A stretch of DNA of 64,000 nt from Pseudomonas eucalypticola. GTDB lineage: Bacteria; Pseudomonadota; Gammaproteobacteria; Pseudomonadales; Pseudomonadaceae. The notes under the pieces are model-generated. The model was given only the letters and a program-made list of their open reading frames with translations. It searched no databases and was not told the DNA's origin. A program made the position numbers and the translations under genes. Positions 17,917-27,613 of the stretch are shown here, in pieces. The DNA is taken from the NCBI RefSeq assembly GCF_013374995.1, contig NZ_CP056030.1, positions 248,001-312,000 of the forward strand. Direction: 5' to 3'. How positions within the stretch are numbered: position 1 is the stretch's first letter; every line of letters starts with the position of its first letter.

Positions 17917-18342
17917 ATGTGGCAGCAACGGTTGATCACCTTGAAGCCAAGGCCGCGCGGCTTCCATCTGGTAACGGATGAGCTGCTGGCCGACTGGCCC
18001 GAGTTGCGTGCATGCCGCATCGGCCTGCTGCACCTGATGCTGCAACATACGTCGGCCTCGTTGACCATCAACGAAAACGCCGACCCCGCGGTTCGTCGTG
18101 ACTTCGAGCGTTTCTTCAACCGGCTGGTACCCCAGGGTAACAGCGGCTATGAGCACAACGACGAAGGCGCGGATGACCTGCCGGCACACTTCAAGGCCAG
18201 TTTGCTAGGCTGTCAATTGACGTTGCCGGTGCGGGACGGGCGGTTGGCGCTGGGCACCTGGCAAGGCGTGTATTTAGGCGAGCACCGTGATCATGGCGGT
18301 GCTCGCAGGGTGGTCGCCACGTTGCAGGGCGACCCCCAATGA
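17917..18342 (+). CDS. YjbQ/UPF0047 family protein
   Basis: 141 residues, about the length of E. coli YjbQ (138). The family signatures are intact: [41 protein letters not shown] and [16 protein letters not shown], holding the clustered histidines and acids thought to bind a metal. E. coli YjbQ has weak thiamine-phosphate synthase activity; the real role is unsettled. I start at the second ATG (MWQQRL) because GGAGA lies 8 bases upstream; nine earlier residues are possible. It lies between amtB and sutA, all on the same strand. Confidence 0.85.
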   Translation: MWQQRLITLKPRPRGFHLVTDELLADWPELRACRIGLLHLMLQHTSASLTINENADPAVRRDFERFFNRLVPQGNSGYEHNDEGADDLPAHFKASLLGCQLTLPVRDGRLALGTWQGVYLGEHRDHGGARRVVATLQGDPQ

Positions 18343-18443
18343 CCGTCGGCAAACCGACGGATATGAATTTTTCCTGGCAGCCATCGACAGAAGGTCAGGC
18401 TGGGCTATAAATAATCTGCTTTTCGCAAGTCATGAGGTAGAAC

Positions 18444-18767
18444 ATGAGCGACGATGATCTGGAAAACGACGAACTCGAAGTAGGTGACGAGGACGATACC
18501 GAGGAAGGCCTCGAAGCGGCGGCTGAAGACGTTGCCGACGACGATGGCGCCGACGTCCCTGCACCCGCGGCCAAAGGCAAGTCCAAGGCTGCGGTGTCGG
18601 TAGACGAACTGCCCAGTATTGAAGCCAAGAACAAGGAGCGCGATGCCCTTGCCCGTGCCATGGAAGAGTTCCTGGCCCGTGGCGGCAAAGTGCAGGAAGT
18701 GGAGGCCAATGTGGTCGCCGATCCGCCCAAGAAGCCAGACAACAAATACGGCAGCCGCCCTATCTGA
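18444..18767 (+). CDS. sutA: RNA polymerase-associated growth-rate factor SutA
   Basis: 107 residues. The N-terminal half is strongly acidic and probably disordered (DDDLENDELEVGDEDDTEEGLEAAAED in outline), the middle helix is LPSIEAKNKERDALARAMEEFLARGGKVQEVEANV, and the tail is DPPKKPDNKYGSRPI. This matches SutA, first described in P. aeruginosa, which binds RNA polymerase and raises transcription of growth genes such as rRNA in slow-growing cells. It seems monocistronic, with a strong hairpin terminator 14 bases after the stop. It follows yjbQ by 101 bases. Confidence 0.88.
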   Translation: MSDDDLENDELEVGDEDDTEEGLEAAAEDVADDDGADVPAPAAKGKSKAAVSVDELPSIEAKNKERDALARAMEEFLARGGKVQEVEANVVADPPKKPDNKYGSRPI

Positions 18768-18781
18768 GTCTTGGCTTCGCT

Positions 18782-18812
18782 GAAAAAGCCCGCCGTCGCT
18801 GCGGGCTTTTTC
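18782..18812. terminator. Bidirectional terminator between sutA and yigB
   Basis: Perfect 12-base stem GAAAAAGCCCGC (18782-18793) and GCGGGCTTTTTC (18801-18812) with a 7-base loop. T-tracts on both strands suit termination of sutA and of the convergent dapF-xerC-yigB run. Confidence 0.9.
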
Positions 18813-18850
18813 ATGCCCACTGATTATGGGTGCCATCTGGCACCCGGGAT

Positions 18851-19549
18851 TTACTTCCAGCCCGCCAGAACCTGCGCGATCTCCAGCAGGCTACCTACCT
18901 CGGCATCCGGCCTATGGTCCGCCTCCCATGGCTTGCCCTGCGGGTTGTACCAGATGGCCTTGAAACCGGCTTGCTGGGCGCCCAGGATGTCATCGCCCGG
19001 GTGGTCGCCCACATGCACCGCAGCGCTGGCAGCCACGCCACCGGCGCGCTTGAGCGCTTCCATGAACGGCGCAGGGTCCGGTTTGCCAATGCCCAGGTCT
19101 TCCGCGCACAACGCGAAGGTGAAGTGGTCGGCCAGGCCCAGGCGCCGAACATCGGCGTTGCCATTGGTGACCACGCCCAAGGTGTAATGCTGCCCCAGTT
19201 GCTCCAGCGCCGGCAGCGCGTCGGGGAACACGTCGATCTGATGTCGGGCGTGCAGGAATACGTCGAAGCTCTTTTCCGCCAGATGCGTCGCTTCAGGCTC
19301 CGCGTAGCCGGCCTCGCGCAGGGCGTGCAGCAGCACCAGGCGGCGCAACGCACTGATGCGGTGCTTGAGACCCGGTTCGGCATCCACGAGGCGTTTGCGA
19401 ATGGCGAACAGGTGTTCCACCTCGATCGGGCCCAGCTTTGGTGCGTGCTGGCCCAGCCATTCCCGCAGCACGGCTTCGGCGGTGACGATGACCGGGGCGG
19501 TGTCCCACAGGGTGTCGTCCAGGTCGAAGGTGATCAGCTCTATGCTCAT
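18851..19549 (-). CDS. yigB: HAD-superfamily phosphatase, YigB-like
   Basis: 232 residues of the HAD-IA class. Motif [10 protein letters not shown] puts the nucleophile at Asp9 and the acid at Asp11; motif II is VVTNGN; motif III is GKPDPAPF; motif [11 protein letters not shown]. coli YigB dephosphorylates the riboflavin intermediate 5-amino-6-(5-phosphoribitylamino)uracil and also FMN. The gene overlaps the upstream xerC stop by 4 bases, the same order as in E. coli (dapF-yigA-xerC-yigB), which supports the YigB assignment over generic HAD hydrolase. Confidence 0.88.
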   Translation of the reverse strand: MSIELITFDLDDTLWDTAPVIVTAEAVLREWLGQHAPKLGPIEVEHLFAIRKRLVDAEPGLKHRISALRRLVLLHALREAGYAEPEATHLAEKSFDVFLHARHQIDVFPDALPALEQLGQHYTLGVVTNGNADVRRLGLADHFTFALCAEDLGIGKPDPAPFMEALKRAGGVAASAAVHVGDHPGDDILGAQQAGFKAIWYNPQGKPWEADHRPDAEVGSLLEIAQVLAGWK

Positions 19550-20445
19550 GTGTCACTGTCCTTGCTGCGTTTGGCCCGTGGGTGGGCACTGTCGTAGACG
19601 GTTGCCAGGTGCTGGAAGTCCAGGTGAGTATAGATCTGCGTGGTCGCGATGTCGGCGTGGCCCAGCATTTCCTGCACCGCGCGCAGGTCCTGGGAGGATT
19701 CCAGCAGGTGACTGGCGAAAGAGTGCCGCAGCATGTGCGGGTGCAGGTTCTGCCCCAGTTCGCGCTCACCCGCGGCTTTGACCCGAAGCTGAATGGCCCG
19801 TGGCCCCAGGCGGCGACCTTGCTGGCTGACGAACACGGCGTCGTCAGCCGGGTTGCTCAGCCCGCGCAGGGGCAGCCACTGTTGCAGCGCCTCGCGGGCT
19901 TTGCGGCCAACGGGTAGTACGCGGGTCTTGCTGCCCTTGCCATGCACTTGTACCAGGCCGTCGGCCAGGTCCAGTTGTTCCAGGTTTAAGTTGGTGAGCT
20001 CGGACAGGCGCAGCCCGGAGGAGTAGAACAGCTCCAGCATGGCCTGGTCGCGGTGGGCGAGGAAGTCGTCTTCCACGGCACCTTCCAGCAGTTGCAGAGC
20101 GCGATCGGTGTCCAGCGTGCGCGGCAGCCGGCGTTCGCCCTTGGGGGGCGACAGACCGTTGGCAGGGTCATGGTTGCAGATGCCTTCGCGGTTCAGGTAG
20201 CGGTACAGCCCGCGCACCGCCGACAGCAGGCGTGCCAGGCTGCGTGACGATTGCCCTTGCTGGTGCAGGCGGGCGACCAGGCGGCGCAGGTGCTGGATGT
20301 CCAGAGCGCCCCACTCGCGCAGCTCTTCCTTCTCGCAAAAGGCCAGCACCTTGTCCAGGTCGCGGCGGTAGGCTTGCAAGGTATGGTCGGACACCTGCCG
20401 CTCACTGCGCAGGTGAGCGCAGTAGGCATCAAGGTGCACCTGCAT
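19546..20445 (-). CDS. xerC: Site-specific tyrosine recombinase XerC
   Basis: 299 residues. The N-terminal core-binding domain (about 1-85) precedes the catalytic domain with the pentad in context: Arg in [12 protein letters not shown], Lys in [23 protein letters not shown] with His and Arg, a second His in [10 protein letters not shown] and the nucleophile Tyr in [11 protein letters not shown]. With XerD it resolves chromosome dimers at dif. It is coupled to yigB downstream (4-base overlap) and follows the DUF484 gene by 2 bases, so it is mid-operon. No dif-like site is visible nearby. Confidence 0.95.
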   Translation of the reverse strand: MQVHLDAYCAHLRSERQVSDHTLQAYRRDLDKVLAFCEKEELREWGALDIQHLRRLVARLHQQGQSSRSLARLLSAVRGLYRYLNREGICNHDPANGLSPPKGERRLPRTLDTDRALQLLEGAVEDDFLAHRDQAMLELFYSSGLRLSELTNLNLEQLDLADGLVQVHGKGSKTRVLPVGRKAREALQQWLPLRGLSNPADDAVFVSQQGRRLGPRAIQLRVKAAGERELGQNLHPHMLRHSFASHLLESSQDLRAVQEMLGHADIATTQIYTHLDFQHLATVYDSAHPRAKRSKDSDT

Positions 20446-20447
20446 GG

Positions 20448-21185
20448 TCAGCGTACCGAGCGCAGGCTGCTGGTGAAGCGCGGTACCACGCGGCCCAGGA
20501 CCTCGGCGATGTAGTTGAGAAACAGGGTACCCACCGAGCTCTTGTAGTGCTGCGGGTCGCGGCTGCCGATGGCCAGCACGCCATGCAGGCCCTGGTGGCT
20601 GAGGGTTGCCACGGCGGTGGAGCCGACCTGCTTGCGCTGTTCCTCGCCGAACAGGAAGTCCAGTTCGTGATCGCGCAGGGTGCCGCTGACGGGCTTGCCG
20701 CCCGACAACAGCGCGCCAATGGCCTGGTGCGCTTCGCCACTGCTGACCCAGCGGCCCACGGGGGTGGCGATATCGCTGAACAGAATGAGGCTGACGAAGG
20801 GCACCTGGAATTCTTGGCGCAGGCTGTCTTCGACGGCGATGACCACTTCTTCCAGGCTGCCGGCATCGAGGATGTCGAGGATCAGCCGCCGGGTCTTGTC
20901 GAATAGGCGGTCGTTGTCGCGGGCCACGTCCATCAGGTGCGACAGGCGATGACGCATCTCGATATTGCGCTCGCGCAGTACCTTCATCTGCCGTTCCACC
21001 AGCGACACGGTGTCGCCACGCTGGTGGGGCAGACGCAGGCTGACCAGCAGGTCTTCCTGCTCGACGAAGAAGTCGGGGTTAGCGCGCAGGAAGGCGGCCA
21101 CCGCCTCGGCCCCAAGGGTCGACGCCGTGCCGTCCTCGACGCTATCAAGGGGCTGTGGGGCTGGTGCCTGGGGCTTGTCGGTCAT
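20448..21185 (-). CDS. DUF484 family protein (YigA-like)
   Basis: 245 residues. The N-terminal part contains [27 protein letters not shown] and a coiled-coil-prone region ([36 protein letters not shown] in outline), followed by a GAF-like C-terminal half. The DUF484 family is always found between dapF and xerC in gammaproteobacteria, and no activity is established. Here it follows dapF by 13 bases and abuts xerC, so it is part of that operon. Confidence 0.85.
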   Translation of the reverse strand: MTDKPQAPAPQPLDSVEDGTASTLGAEAVAAFLRANPDFFVEQEDLLVSLRLPHQRGDTVSLVERQMKVLRERNIEMRHRLSHLMDVARDNDRLFDKTRRLILDILDAGSLEEVVIAVEDSLRQEFQVPFVSLILFSDIATPVGRWVSSGEAHQAIGALLSGGKPVSGTLRDHELDFLFGEEQRKQVGSTAVATLSHQGLHGVLAIGSRDPQHYKSSVGTLFLNYIAEVLGRVVPRFTSSLRSVR

Positions 21186-21198
21186 GGTCGTTGCTCGC

Positions 21199-22029
21199 TT
21201 ATAGACGCACTTGGCCTTCGTAGACCCGCACGGCGGGGCCGGTCATCAACACGGGCTGGCCAGGGCCGGCCCATTCGATGGACAGGCGCCCGCCGGGCAG
21301 GTCAATCAACAGCGGGGAATCCATCCAGCCCTGGCTGATGGCGGCCACCGCGGCGGCACAGGCGCCGGTACCGCACGCCTGGGTTTCCCCGGCGCCGCGC
21401 TCCCATACCCGCAGTTGCGCGCGCTGACGGTCCACCACGTGCAGGAAACCGACGTTCACCCGCGCCGGAAAACGCGGGTGGTGTTCGATTTTCGGCCCCA
21501 GTTCGTGCACTGGCGCGGCATTGATGTCGTCAACCTTCAGTACTGCATGGGGGTTGCCCATGGACACTGCGGCGAGGTTCACCACCTGGCCATCCACTTC
21601 CACATCGTAGTTCTTCGCCTGGGCGTCGGCCACGAACGGAATGTCGGCCGGAACCAGCCGCGGCGGGCCCATGTCGACGCTGATCTGACCGTCGTTGCGG
21701 ATATCCAGTTCGATGATGCCGCTCTTGGTTTCCACACGAATGCGTTTCTTGGCCGTCAGCCGCTTGTCCAGCACGAAGCGCGCGAAGCACCGCGCGCCAT
21801 TACCGCATTGCTCGACCTCCGAACCGTCGGAATTGAAGATGCGGTAGCGGAAGTCCACGTCGGGGTTGCTCGGCGCTTCGACGATCAGCAGCTGGTCGAA
21901 GCCGACGCCAGTGTGGCGGTCGCCCCACTGCTTGGCATGCTTGGGCAGGATATGCGCGTGTTGGCTGACCAGGTCCAGGACCATGAAGTCATTGCCCAGC
22001 CCATGCATTTTGGTAAAGCGCAGCAGCAT
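21199..22029 (-). CDS. dapF: Diaminopimelate epimerase
   Basis: 276 residues. Catalytic cysteines are Cys75 (EQCGNGARC) and Cys219 ([10 protein letters not shown]), which act as the acid-base pair interconverting LL- and meso-diaminopimelate without a cofactor. The start [15 protein letters not shown] is canonical; a longer in-frame reading would cross the lysA end. lysA ends 4 bases upstream, so meso-DAP made here is used for peptidoglycan or by LysA for lysine. Confidence 0.96.
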   Translation of the reverse strand: MLLRFTKMHGLGNDFMVLDLVSQHAHILPKHAKQWGDRHTGVGFDQLLIVEAPSNPDVDFRYRIFNSDGSEVEQCGNGARCFARFVLDKRLTAKKRIRVETKSGIIELDIRNDGQISVDMGPPRLVPADIPFVADAQAKNYDVEVDGQVVNLAAVSMGNPHAVLKVDDINAAPVHELGPKIEHHPRFPARVNVGFLHVVDRQRAQLRVWERGAGETQACGTGACAAAVAAISQGWMDSPLLIDLPGGRLSIEWAGPGQPVLMTGPAVRVYEGQVRL

Positions 22030-22033
22030 GGGT

Positions 22034-23281
22034 TTACTCCGGCAACAGGCTTTCGCCCGCGAACAGTTCAGCGACCGTTTCACGGCGGCGCACTTCATGG
22101 GCCTGGTCACCAGTGACCAGAATTTCAGCGGCACGCCCGCGGGTGTTGTAATTGGAACTCATGACGAAACCATACGCCCCGGCGGAGCGCACGGCCAGCA
22201 GGTCGCCTTCTTCGAGGGCCAGCTGGCGCGCCTTGGCCAGGAAGTCACCGGTTTCGCAGATCGGCCCGACGATATCGTAGGCGCGGCCTTCCCCTGTGCG
22301 TGGCTGTACGGCACTGACATCCATCCAGGCCTCGTACAGGGCCGGGCGGATCAGGTCGTTCATGGCCGCGTCGACCACGGCGAAGTCCTTGTGGGCGGTG
22401 TGCTTGAGATATTCGACGCGGGTCAGCAGCACGCCGGCGTTGGCCACGATGTAGCGACCTGGTTCGAAGACCAGGGCCAGATCGCGGCCGGCCAGGCGTT
22501 CGCGCACGGCCTTGATGTAATCGCCGGCCAGCGGCGGTTCTTCATCGCGATAGCGCACGCCCAGGCCACCGCCCAGGTCGATGTGCTGGAGGAAAATGCC
22601 GCAGTCGCTCAGGCGATCGACCAGGCCCAGCAGGCGGTCGAGGGCGTCAAGGAAGGGCTCCAGGCTGGTCAGTTGCGAGCCGATGTGGCAATCGACGCCT
22701 ATCACTTCCAGGTTCGGAAGCTGCGCGGCGCGCACGTAGACGTCCTCGGCGGCGACGATGTCGATGCCGAACTTGTTCTCGGCAAGGCCGGTGGAGATGT
22801 ACGGGTGGGTACCGGCGTCGACGTCGGGGTTGACCCGCAGCGACACCGGTGCGCGTACGCCCAGCTCGGCGGCTACGGCCTGCAGGCGTTCCAGCTCTTC
22901 GGCAGACTCGACATTGAAGCAATGGACGCCCACTTCCAGCGCGCGGCGCATGTCTGCGCGGGTCTTGCCCACGCCTGAAAACACCACGCGGTCGGCACGG
23001 CCGCCAGCGGCCAGGACGCGTTCCAGCTCACCGCCGCTGACGATGTCGAAGCCTGCGCCCAAACGGGCCAGCAGGTTCAGCACGCCCAGGTTGGAGTTGG
23101 CCTTGACCGCGAAGCAGACCAGGTGCGACATGCCGGCAAGGGCGTCGGCATAGGCCCGGTACTGCTGCTCGATGTGCGCACGGGAATAGACATAGGTTGG
23201 CGTGCCGAAACGCTCGGCGATGGAAGCCAACGACACGCCTTCCGCGAACAGCTCACCGTCGCGGTAGTTGAAAGCGTCCAT
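22034..23281 (-). CDS. lysA: Diaminopimelate decarboxylase
   Basis: 415 residues, a fold-type III PLP enzyme. The Schiff-base lysine is Lys60 (CFAVKANSN); the phosphate and substrate regions [25 protein letters not shown] and PICETGDF are present. It decarboxylates meso-DAP to L-lysine in the cytoplasm. lptM lies 9 bases upstream and dapF 4 bases downstream, so lptM-lysA-dapF-DUF484-xerC-yigB form one run. Biosynthesis here contrasts with the lysine catabolic genes at 3.4-8.8 kb. Confidence 0.96.
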   Translation of the reverse strand: MDAFNYRDGELFAEGVSLASIAERFGTPTYVYSRAHIEQQYRAYADALAGMSHLVCFAVKANSNLGVLNLLARLGAGFDIVSGGELERVLAAGGRADRVVFSGVGKTRADMRRALEVGVHCFNVESAEELERLQAVAAELGVRAPVSLRVNPDVDAGTHPYISTGLAENKFGIDIVAAEDVYVRAAQLPNLEVIGVDCHIGSQLTSLEPFLDALDRLLGLVDRLSDCGIFLQHIDLGGGLGVRYRDEEPPLAGDYIKAVRERLAGRDLALVFEPGRYIVANAGVLLTRVEYLKHTAHKDFAVVDAAMNDLIRPALYEAWMDVSAVQPRTGEGRAYDIVGPICETGDFLAKARQLALEEGDLLAVRSAGAYGFVMSSNYNTRGRAAEILVTGDQAHEVRRRETVAELFAGESLLPE

Positions 23282-23290
23282 GGTCTTCCC

Positions 23291-23443
23291 TTACATCATG
23301 TGTTTGTGCGATTTCGACGGGTTGTCTTGTTCCACGGTGGATTTTTGCCCGTCGGGCAGGTACAGGGGGCCTTTCTGGCCGCAGGCGGACACGAGGCAGG
23401 CAACCGCGACCAGCGCAGCGAGGGCGGAAATCAGGCGCTTCAT
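23291..23443 (-). CDS. lptM: LPS-assembly lipoprotein LptM (YifL/LppL)
   Basis: 50 residues. Signal peptide MKRLISALAALVAVACLVSA with lipobox cysteine Cys21 and the family motif CGQKGPLYLPD directly after it. LptM is an outer-membrane lipoprotein that assists disulphide maturation and assembly of LptD. The position directly upstream of lysA is conserved in gammaproteobacteria. The upstream in-frame codons cross the divergent cyaY promoter, so the start at 23443 is preferred. Confidence 0.88.
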   Translation of the reverse strand: MKRLISALAALVAVACLVSACGQKGPLYLPDGQKSTVEQDNPSKSHKHMM

Positions 23444-23690
23444 GGCGAAATCCTTTGTAAAAGCGTTAATTGCGCCCGAGTATACCGGCCACCCGGCAGC
23501 TTGCCTATGCAGCCCGGACTGAGGGGCTGGCCTGGCCTCCTGCGGCGCCTGGGGCGCGGCCAGGTCAATCGCTGCACCAGGGGTGCGAGCTCGATGCGCA
23601 GCTCCGCAGGTCGTAATACTTTGCAATCGCGGCGCGCTACTCGTATCTTCCCGCGCTTGCAGTGTGCAGACACGTATAGGGGTTCCCACC

Positions 23691-24017
23691 ATGAGTTTGA
23701 CCGAAGCGCGCTTTCACGACCTGGTCGATGCCACTCAACAGGCATTGGAAGAGCTGTTCGAAGACCATGCCGATGACGTTGAGATTTCGTCCGGCCTGAT
23801 GACCATCAAGTTCGACAATGGCAGCCAGTTGATCATCAGCCGCCAGGAGCCGCTGCGCCAGTTGTGGCTGGCCGCCCGTTCCGGTGGCTACCATTTCGAC
23901 TATGACGAAGAGTCGGGCAAGTGGGTATGCGAGAAGAGTGAGGAACTGCTGGGTGAGATCCTGGCGACCGCCACTTGGGAACAGGCTGGCGTGAAGCTGG
24001 ACTTCGAAGAGATCTGA
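23691..24017 (+). CDS. cyaY: Frataxin-like iron-sulfur assembly protein CyaY
   Basis: 108 residues, the family length, beginning MSLTEARFHDLVDATQQALEELFED. The acidic first helix and the strand block QLIISRQEPLRQLWLAARSGGYHFDYD are typical of frataxins, which bind iron and modulate IscS. It is divergent from lptM-lysA, the same arrangement as in enterobacteria. The DUF1289 gene starts 2 bases after its stop, so the two are co-translated. Confidence 0.94.
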   Translation: MSLTEARFHDLVDATQQALEELFEDHADDVEISSGLMTIKFDNGSQLIISRQEPLRQLWLAARSGGYHFDYDEESGKWVCEKSEELLGEILATATWEQAGVKLDFEEI

Positions 24018-24019
24018 GC

Positions 24020-24244
24020 GTGACCACTCCAGCCCCGGCGGCGCGCCCGCCCAAGCCCCTCTACAGCAACGTCAGCCCGGCCGTGGCGTCGCCCTGCATC
24101 AGCCTCTGTCGGCTGGACGAGCACAAAGTCTGCAAGGGCTGCTTCCGTCATGTGGAAGACATCCGCGAATGGCGCTCGGCCGATGACGAGCGCCGCCGGC
24201 AGATCTGCCATCAGGCCAGCGAGCGACGCCTGGGCGCCGGCTAA
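24020..24244 (+). CDS. DUF1289 small cysteine-rich protein
   Basis: 74 residues from a GTG start at 24020 placed after GAAGAGAT, immediately behind cyaY; an ATG at 23975 within cyaY is less likely. The core is SPCISLCRLDEHKVCKGCFRHVEDIREWR, the DUF1289 four-cysteine signature that may bind zinc or an Fe-S cluster. No function is proven. Translational coupling to cyaY makes an iron-sulfur role attractive but inferred. Its TAA stop directly abuts the stop of the convergent cyaA. Confidence 0.8.
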   Translation: MTTPAPAARPPKPLYSNVSPAVASPCISLCRLDEHKVCKGCFRHVEDIREWRSADDERRRQICHQASERRLGAG

Positions 24245-27088
24245 TCACACCTGGCCCAGGGCGCTGTTCAATGAGCGCTCCAGGTCGGCCTTGTAACGCA
24301 GGTACAGGTGGGTGGCGCCCGGCGTGTCGCCCAGCAGCCCGCACAGGTCCAGGTCGGTGATATAGCACCGGTAGGCCACGGCCTGCGTGCGCTGGGCCAG
24401 GATCTGCCGGGCGACCACTGCGTACAGCTGGTCGCCATGCTCCAGTTCGGAGAATTCCCGCTGGTTGCAGTACAAGGTCACGTGCAGCTTGCCCGGCAGC
24501 GAACGCTCAACAATTGCCTGAACATCATAGAAACGCTTGTCGGCCACCGCTTCGGGGCTCGGGCGAGGCTCGATACTGCGCGCCCGCGCCGCGCCAGTGG
24601 GAAGCAGTTGATAGTAGAGCACGTCCAGGGCTGGCCGGGCGCTGGCCTCGACCGGTAGCAGCGCGTTGCGGCGGTACAGCACCGACTGCAGGAACCGTTG
24701 CAGCGGCACCAGCAGGCTGGCTTCGTCATGGAAAGGCAGGCGCTGGTGCCAGAGCGCGTTCAGCTCGTCCAGTACGTAAAGGTCGGCCTGGTTGTCCTGC
24801 AGACGGTAAAACAGCTGGATGCAATCGGGTTGCCCCAGGGGCAGGATCAGCCCCAGGTCGTGCTCATCCAGGGCGTGGCTGTCCAGATGCAACGGGCTGT
24901 AATGGTCGAGGTCCTCACCCAGGTACTGAACCAGCGCGGCGACAGTGGGCAGCGCTACATGGCGGACGTTGCCGGGTACCAGTTCCAGCACGTGGTAATG
25001 CTGCTGCACCTGGATCAGGTAGCGGTGGTTCTGCCCTTTGTTCAGCAGTGTCTGGGCGCTATTGAGCAGCGCCACTACCCGTTGAGCGATGGCTGGCGCG
25101 CGGTTGTGGCAGAAACAGCGCACTCGCACCCGCGGCGGCGGGCCCGATGGCAAGTGGTTCAGGTAGTCACGCAGGCAGTCGAGCAGCGCGTGCGGGCCGT
25201 CGAAGCGCTGGGTCAGCACTTCGTTCCAACTGTTGAGGGTCACCTGGTCCAGGGTCAGTACCAGGTTCTCGCGTACCCCGGCGTAGCTCAACGAGTCGGT
25301 ACGCTCCGTCGTCATCAGGATATTCAGGTCGCGGTGATGCTTGAGGGGGTCGACACCCACGTTGACCAGCAACAGCACTTCAACCGGCACGCTTTTGCGC
25401 AGCAGCTGTTCATCCGCCACGGTGGCCAGGGGCAAGGGGATGCTTTGCTGCAGGCTGGCGATCAGGTTGAAGAGTTCGAATTCGGTCAGGTCGCTATCGC
25501 CCGGGTGCAGGGCCAGGCGCGTGGTGCTGTCGATCACACCATTGCGATGGCACCAGGCGAGCATCTCCAGCAAGTGGCGGTTGCGCTTGAACGGCGCGTA
25601 GTGCTCCCACTCGTATGCCCCCAGATTACCGTTATACAAACCCCACAGCGTTTGCCCCGGCTCCTTGCGGTTGGGCGACTGCACAAGGGTGAGGGTGTCT
25701 TCGGCCAGGTCGGGGGCAATACCCGGGTTGATGAATTCAACCTTGCCGGCCTTGCGCTCGAAAGCCGCGTAGAGCCGGCGACCAAGAATGTTGAGGTCGC
25801 GGTTGTTGATCAGGCTCACGGCCTGCTCGCTATGGGCGAAGCGGTTCAGGAAGCGGTAGCTGTAGTTCAGCTCGTTGACCAGCGCCCGGCGCTCGCTGAC
25901 CACCTGGCGTACCTTCCACTGGCTGCGGCTGTCGAGCAGCGCCAGGTGGCGCGGGTCCCAGCCCCACTCGCTGGCCAGCCGCTGCAACAACTGACGCTGC
26001 CAACTGGCCGGGCGTTGTCGTGAAACAGCACTGAGTTTCTTGTTGACCTTGAGGTACAGCGCACGGCGGACCAGCTCCAGGCGGTCGACGTCGCCGCGTG
26101 CCAGCAGGTACTCCTCGATGCGCCTGTAGACCACCATGTACGGGTCTAGCTCATCGAGGTCCAATCGGTTGGCGAACACCGCCTGCTTGAAGCGCAGGCT
26201 CAGGCATTGAACGTTGGGGTGTTCACTGGCGTACACCTCGGTGAGCAGCAGTTTGAGGACTGACTTGTAGGGTGACTCAATCCCCTTGAACAGCTGCCAC
26301 AGGCCGGCCCCGATGAATTCGCCGGCCGGAATATGGGCCAAGTGGCCCAGGTCCAGTACTTCGTCGGCGCGGATGAAGCGCTTGCCCAGCAAGGTGTCGG
26401 TGTATTCGGCGTAACGGTTCTCTTCGTATACCGGTACCAGCCACCACAGCGGGGTGCGCCCCGCCAGCCAGATGGCCGTGCGGTAAAACTCGTCCAGCAG
26501 CAGGTAATGCTGGCTGGTGCCACAGTCTTCCGAGCTGAGCTCACTGTCACGCTCACCCCGCACGAAGCGCGGCGGGTCGATCAGGAAAAAGTGTGCCTCC
26601 GCGCCTTGGGTCGCGGCCCAGGTTTCAAGCAGCGCGCACTTTTTGCGCAGTTCGGCGACTTCTTCGCTGGTGAGCTGAGTATCGTGGCACACCCAGAAAT
26701 CCATGTCGCTTTGTTCAGCCTGGGCCAGGGTCCCCAGGCTGCCCATCAGGAACAGCCCGTGCAGCGGGCGAGGGGGGTTGCCGTGGCGTGCCTTGTAGGA
26801 GAATGAGCGAGTCAGGCGCTGTGCGTCGGCCAGGGTCTGGGCATCCGGTTCGAAATTCGCCAGGCCGGCCGGGGTGGTGCCGGACACGTACCCCGGTAGC
26901 AGCGGATGGTTGACGTGGAAGAACAGCGGCAACAGCGCGAGCACCTGTTGCTGGCGGCTAGACAGCCCCTCCAGGGCGCGATCCAGACGGCCGCGGTTGA
27001 GGGTGAGAAAACGAGTGCGCAGTTGCCCGAGCACCTTGCGGTCTATTCCCTCATCCAGATCGGGGCGTATTTCATGGGTGCGCGGCAT
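24245..27088 (-). CDS. cyaA: Class I adenylate cyclase
   Basis: 947 residues from the ATG giving MPRTHEIRPDLDEG; an in-frame ATG 17 codons earlier is possible. The N-terminal catalytic half is of the class I type with GSLGTLAQAEQSDMDFWVCHD, the nucleotidyltransferase-like GS...DxD pattern, near residue 121, and the C-terminal half is the regulatory region. It makes cAMP for Vfr/Crp. A candidate terminator for the gene upstream lies at 27193. The last base of its stop touches that of the DUF1289 gene, leaving no space for a separate terminator. Confidence 0.94.
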   Translation of the reverse strand: MPRTHEIRPDLDEGIDRKVLGQLRTRFLTLNRGRLDRALEGLSSRQQQVLALLPLFFHVNHPLLPGYVSGTTPAGLANFEPDAQTLADAQRLTRSFSYKARHGNPPRPLHGLFLMGSLGTLAQAEQSDMDFWVCHDTQLTSEEVAELRKKCALLETWAATQGAEAHFFLIDPPRFVRGERDSELSSEDCGTSQHYLLLDEFYRTAIWLAGRTPLWWLVPVYEENRYAEYTDTLLGKRFIRADEVLDLGHLAHIPAGEFIGAGLWQLFKGIESPYKSVLKLLLTEVYASEHPNVQCLSLRFKQAVFANRLDLDELDPYMVVYRRIEEYLLARGDVDRLELVRRALYLKVNKKLSAVSRQRPASWQRQLLQRLASEWGWDPRHLALLDSRSQWKVRQVVSERRALVNELNYSYRFLNRFAHSEQAVSLINNRDLNILGRRLYAAFERKAGKVEFINPGIAPDLAEDTLTLVQSPNRKEPGQTLWGLYNGNLGAYEWEHYAPFKRNRHLLEMLAWCHRNGVIDSTTRLALHPGDSDLTEFELFNLIASLQQSIPLPLATVADEQLLRKSVPVEVLLLVNVGVDPLKHHRDLNILMTTERTDSLSYAGVRENLVLTLDQVTLNSWNEVLTQRFDGPHALLDCLRDYLNHLPSGPPPRVRVRCFCHNRAPAIAQRVVALLNSAQTLLNKGQNHRYLIQVQQHYHVLELVPGNVRHVALPTVAALVQYLGEDLDHYSPLHLDSHALDEHDLGLILPLGQPDCIQLFYRLQDNQADLYVLDELNALWHQRLPFHDEASLLVPLQRFLQSVLYRRNALLPVEASARPALDVLYYQLLPTGAARARSIEPRPSPEAVADKRFYDVQAIVERSLPGKLHVTLYCNQREFSELEHGDQLYAVVARQILAQRTQAVAYRCYITDLDLCGLLGDTPGATHLYLRYKADLERSLNSALGQV

Positions 27089-27192
27089 CAGAAGCTCGAA
27101 TCGACGGCTGGGCGGCGTGTTTGAGACATGACGGAACACCCGCCTTCACACCGTTATCGGCGACCTGGAGCGTAATTTTAGGCCTCGGAATG

Positions 27193-27231
27193 AAAAAAAC
27201 CGGAACGCCGGTACCAGAACGGGTGCCGGCG
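27193..27231 (-). terminator. Candidate terminator between the TIGR02647 gene and cyaA
   Basis: Stem CGCCGGCACC/GGTACCGGCG (one mismatch) at 27206-27231 followed, on the minus strand, by a short spacer and seven T (27193-27199). The gap between stem and T-run makes it less than perfect. Confidence 0.5.
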
Positions 27232-27244
27232 CACTTCTCGGTGT

Positions 27245-27490
27245 TCAAGCAGCTTCGGTAACGCCCAGCACCGTCAGCAAGGCGCGTGCATGCTGCGCGG
27301 CCTGAAGCCCGCCGCTGGTCAGGTAGCCGCCATCAACCTGGGTGATCAATTCCTTGTCGTGCAAGCGTTTGGCTGCCGCGATCGCCTGTGGCGTGGCGGT
27401 GTGGTGGACCTTGAGGCCCTCTTGCGTGTTGTCCAGATTGAACAGCGCGAGGATTTCCAGTTCGGCGACCAGCTCAGGGGTATACGACAT
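27245..27490 (-). CDS. TIGR02647 family protein
   Basis: 81 residues, MSYTPELVAELEILALFNLDNTQEGLKVH to the end, mostly helical with a winged-helix-like VHHTATPQAIAAAKRLHDKELITQVDGGYLT segment. The family is restricted to pseudomonads and relatives and has been suggested to bind DNA; no function is established. The start chosen matches the family N-terminus. It lies between cyaA and the next small gene on the same strand. Confidence 0.75.
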   Translation of the reverse strand: MSYTPELVAELEILALFNLDNTQEGLKVHHTATPQAIAAAKRLHDKELITQVDGGYLTSGGLQAAQHARALLTVLGVTEAA

Positions 27491-27613
27491 AGGTACTCCG
27501 GACTTTTCTAGGAATAGACGGCCGCCAACGGCAGGCCGTGGAGGCCCCGACTTCCTTGCATGGCAGCGGGGCAATTCCAGTGTAGTAAGGCCGCAGCGTT
27601 TCTGCCCGGAAAG

